This document shows, one piece after another, positions 6,020-7,630 of a DNA stretch of 7,630 nt. The stretch's first letter is position 1; each line of letters opens with the position of its first letter. Below the pieces are notes generated by a model. It was not told the DNA's origin. It made no database searches and was given only the letters and a program-made list of their open reading frames with translations. Source of the DNA: Dehalococcoidia bacterium (GTDB lineage Bacteria; Chloroflexota; Dehalococcoidia; Dehalococcoidales; RBG-16-60-22); assembly GCA_004375725.1 (NCBI GenBank), contig SOKS01000048.1, positions 1-7,630 of the forward strand, in the 5' to 3' direction. The translations under genes were made by a program, and so were the position numbers.

Positions 6020-7294
6020 ATGAAATCAGCCATCGCGGAACTAGAAGCCAAGGGAAGAGCTGCCAGGGAAGCCTCAAAGCGCCTGGCCTACCTTGCCACG
6101 GACATTAAAAACAGGGCGTTAAATAATATAAGCCGCGACCTGCTGGCCAGAAAAGACGAGATACTGGCGGCCAACAGAGAGGACTATAAAGAAGCCGAAG
6201 CATCCGGCATGAATGCCGCCATGCTCGACCGCCTGATGCTTAGCGAGAGTCGTCTTGAGGCCATCGCCGGGGACGTGCTCAACGTGGCGGCACTGCCCGA
6301 CCCCGTCGGCGAGGTCTTCGATATGCGCACCCAGCCCAATGGCCTGCTTATTGGAAAGAAGCGGGTGCCGCTGGGTGTCATCGGGGCCATTTACGAGAGC
6401 CGCCCCAACGTGACCATTGACATCTCCTCGCTTTGCCTGAAGTCCGGCAACGCGGTGCTCCTCAGAGGAGGCAAGGAAGCCATACGCTCCAACAGCGCCC
6501 TGGCCGGTGTGGTGCAGGACGCCTCGTTAAATGCCGGAATGCCCGATGGTGCCGTCCAGTGCGTGGAGAATACCGACCGGGCACTGGTCGACCACATGCT
6601 GACGATGCGCAATGTCATTGATTTGATTATACCGCGTGGCGGTGCCGGGCTCATTCGCTCCGTGGTCGAGAGGGCTGCCATGCCAGTGCTTACCGGCGGT
6701 ATCGGCGTCTGCCACACCTACGTAGACAAAAGCGCTGATGTGGAAAAGGCAGTGGCCATCATCTATAACGCCAAGGTACAGCGCCCCACCGTCTGCAATG
6801 CTCTGGACACGCTGCTGGTGCACGCTGACATTGCCGGGGGCTGCCTGCCTCTGATTGCCGCCGAACTGGCCAAAGCCGGCGTGGAACTGCACTGTGACCG
6901 ACCGGCCCTGGCCATCCTTAAAAATCAGTCAGGGCTCAAGCTCGTTCCGGCAACCGACGAGGACTGGGGCAAGGAGTTCTTATCCCTGGTGGCCGCTATC
7001 AAGGTGGTTGATTCCCTTGATGCCGCCTTAGCGCATATTGAACATTATGGTTCTGGTCACTCTGAAGCTATTTTAACCGAGGATTATACCTCAGCAACGC
7101 GCTTCCTCAACGAAGTTGACGCCGCCTGCGTTTATGTCAATGCCAGCACCCGCTTCACCGATGGGGCACAGTTCGGTCTGGGAGCGGAGGTTGGCATCAG
7201 CACCCAGAAATTTCACGCCCGTGGGCCCCTGGGACTGAAAGAGTTGACCACGTATAAGTGGATTATCTACGGCAGCGGTCAGGTAAGAATGTAG
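6020..7294 (+). CDS. proA: Gamma-glutamyl phosphate reductase (glutamate-5-semialdehyde dehydrogenase, ProA)
   Basis: ProA reduces gamma-glutamyl phosphate with NADPH to glutamate-5-semialdehyde, the second step of proline synthesis. The semialdehyde cyclises to pyrroline-5-carboxylate. The protein belongs to the aldehyde dehydrogenase superfamily and is cytoplasmic. Numbering from ATG 6020, it has the helical N-terminus (AREASKRLA, about 15-23) and the cofactor-side block LGVIGAIYESRPNVTIDI (118-135). The catalytic cysteine motif QRPTVCNALDTLLVH follows, with Cys259. The C-terminal signature VYVNASTRFTDGAQFGLGAEVG begins near 371, followed by STQKFHARGPLGL. Its 424 residues compare with 417 in E. 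coli, with no visible break. It is the last gene of the operon, 57 bases after the small ORF. ProB and ProA are thought to channel the labile acyl phosphate, which fits their co-expression here. Its stop lies inside a hairpin shared with the convergent rph gene. Confidence 0.97.
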   Translation: MKSAIAELEAKGRAAREASKRLAYLATDIKNRALNNISRDLLARKDEILAANREDYKEAEASGMNAAMLDRLMLSESRLEAIAGDVLNVAALPDPVGEVFDMRTQPNGLLIGKKRVPLGVIGAIYESRPNVTIDISSLCLKSGNAVLLRGGKEAIRSNSALAGVVQDASLNAGMPDGAVQCVENTDRALVDHMLTMRNVIDLIIPRGGAGLIRSVVERAAMPVLTGGIGVCHTYVDKSADVEKAVAIIYNAKVQRPTVCNALDTLLVHADIAGGCLPLIAAELAKAGVELHCDRPALAILKNQSGLKLVPATDEDWGKEFLSLVAAIKVVDSLDAALAHIEHYGSGHSEAILTEDYTSATRFLNEVDAACVYVNASTRFTDGAQFGLGAEVGISTQKFHARGPLGLKELTTYKWIIYGSGQVRM

Positions 7295-7317
7295 GCTTAT
7301 CGCCTACTTGTATTTTT
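7291..7317 (+). terminator. Hairpin at the proA/rph convergence, possible bidirectional terminator
   Basis: GTAGGC (7291-7296) pairs perfectly with GCCTAC (7302-7307) around a 5-base loop. On the plus strand TTGTATTTTT follows (7308-7317), which would serve as an interrupted U-tract for the proB operon. On the minus strand the sequence after the stem is only moderately T-rich. The stem includes the proA TAG (7292-7294) in its left arm and the rph TAG (7306-7304) in its right arm. Six base pairs is short for an intrinsic terminator, so its efficiency is uncertain. Confidence 0.5.
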
Positions 7318-7630
7318 CGAGAGCCGTCTGCTGGATCTGGAAGAGCTGCTGAATCCCCGACTCAGCCAGAGAAATCAGCTCCTCAATGGCCTTTCTGGAA
7401 AACGGCTTGCCCTCAGCGGTGCCCTGCACCTCAACGAACTCGCCCTTGCTGGTCATGACCACATTGAAATCAACCGAAGCATTGGCGTCTTCGTCATAGC
7501 ACAGGTCCAGCATCATATTGCTGCGCACAATGCCAACGCTGGTGGCCGCCACCGCGCTCTTGAGTGGCACCGAAGAGATGATTCCCATGCCGGCAAGGTT
7601 ATGGAGAGACTTGTAAAGCGCGATATAGGC
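7304..7630 (-). CDS. rph: Ribonuclease PH, C-terminal part (gene runs off the window edge)
   Basis: RNase PH is a phosphate-dependent 3'-5' exoribonuclease that trims tRNA 3' ends and stable RNA, and works as a hexameric ring. Only the last 108 residues are here; the family is usually about 240. The frame stays open to the right edge of the window, reading AYIALYKSLHNLAG just before an internal Met at 7588. The recognisable family features are VAATSVGIV, the acidic LDLCYDEDANASVDFNVVMT block that carries the conserved catalytic-site aspartates, and VEVQGTAEGKPFSR. A C-terminal helix with ESGIQQLFQIQQTALEKYK follows. The Met at 7588 is not the real start, because family sequence continues upstream of it. 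The gene converges on proA with 9 bases between the two stop codons. Confidence 0.93.
   Translation of the reverse strand, partial: AYIALYKSLHNLAGMGIISSVPLKSAVAATSVGIVRSNMMLDLCYDEDANASVDFNVVMTSKGEFVEVQGTAEGKPFSRKAIEELISLAESGIQQLFQIQQTALEKYK

Overview
This window reads as an ordinary bacterial chromosome segment, probably from Chloroflexota (Dehalococcoidia-like) or a related lineage. That placement is a low-confidence inference from the look of the Mfd, ProB and ProA proteins and the small ORF between proB and proA. No rRNA or other phylogenetic marker is present. Most of the window is GC-rich housekeeping DNA. The exception is roughly 108-860, which is visibly AT-richer and may be an acquired insert.

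Layout from left to right. Positions 1-70 hold purine-rich palindromic DNA that looks like a dispersed hairpin repeat. An intrinsic terminator at 71-100 closes a minus-strand gene at 108-806, which encodes a 232-residue all-alpha protein with a C-terminal HEPN-type RNLCAH motif. Upstream of it on the same strand, after an AT-rich 52-base gap with promoter-like boxes, lies mfd (859-4317), the transcription-repair coupling factor. A 209-base divergent region separates mfd from a plus-strand operon. That region carries a strong extended -10 promoter at 4471-4499. The operon is proB (glutamate 5-kinase), a 91-residue unrecognised protein tightly coupled to proB, and proA (gamma-glutamyl phosphate reductase). 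At the right edge the C-terminal 108 residues of RNase PH (rph) converge on proA from the minus strand. A 6-bp hairpin between them contains both stop codons.

ProB and ProA catalyse the first two steps of proline synthesis: glutamate to gamma-glutamyl phosphate to glutamate-5-semialdehyde, which cyclises spontaneously to pyrroline-5-carboxylate. The reductase for the last step (proC) is not in the window. The small protein between them is made from the same message and has no function I can assign. Mfd removes stalled RNA polymerase at DNA lesions and recruits UvrA, and RNase PH trims tRNA 3' ends. These two genes look like unrelated neighbours of the proline operon.

I found no clear novel multi-gene system. 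The items most worth a second look are the HEPN-like gene in its AT-rich island, the unknown proB-proA spacer protein, and the palindrome that holds the stop codons of two convergent genes.
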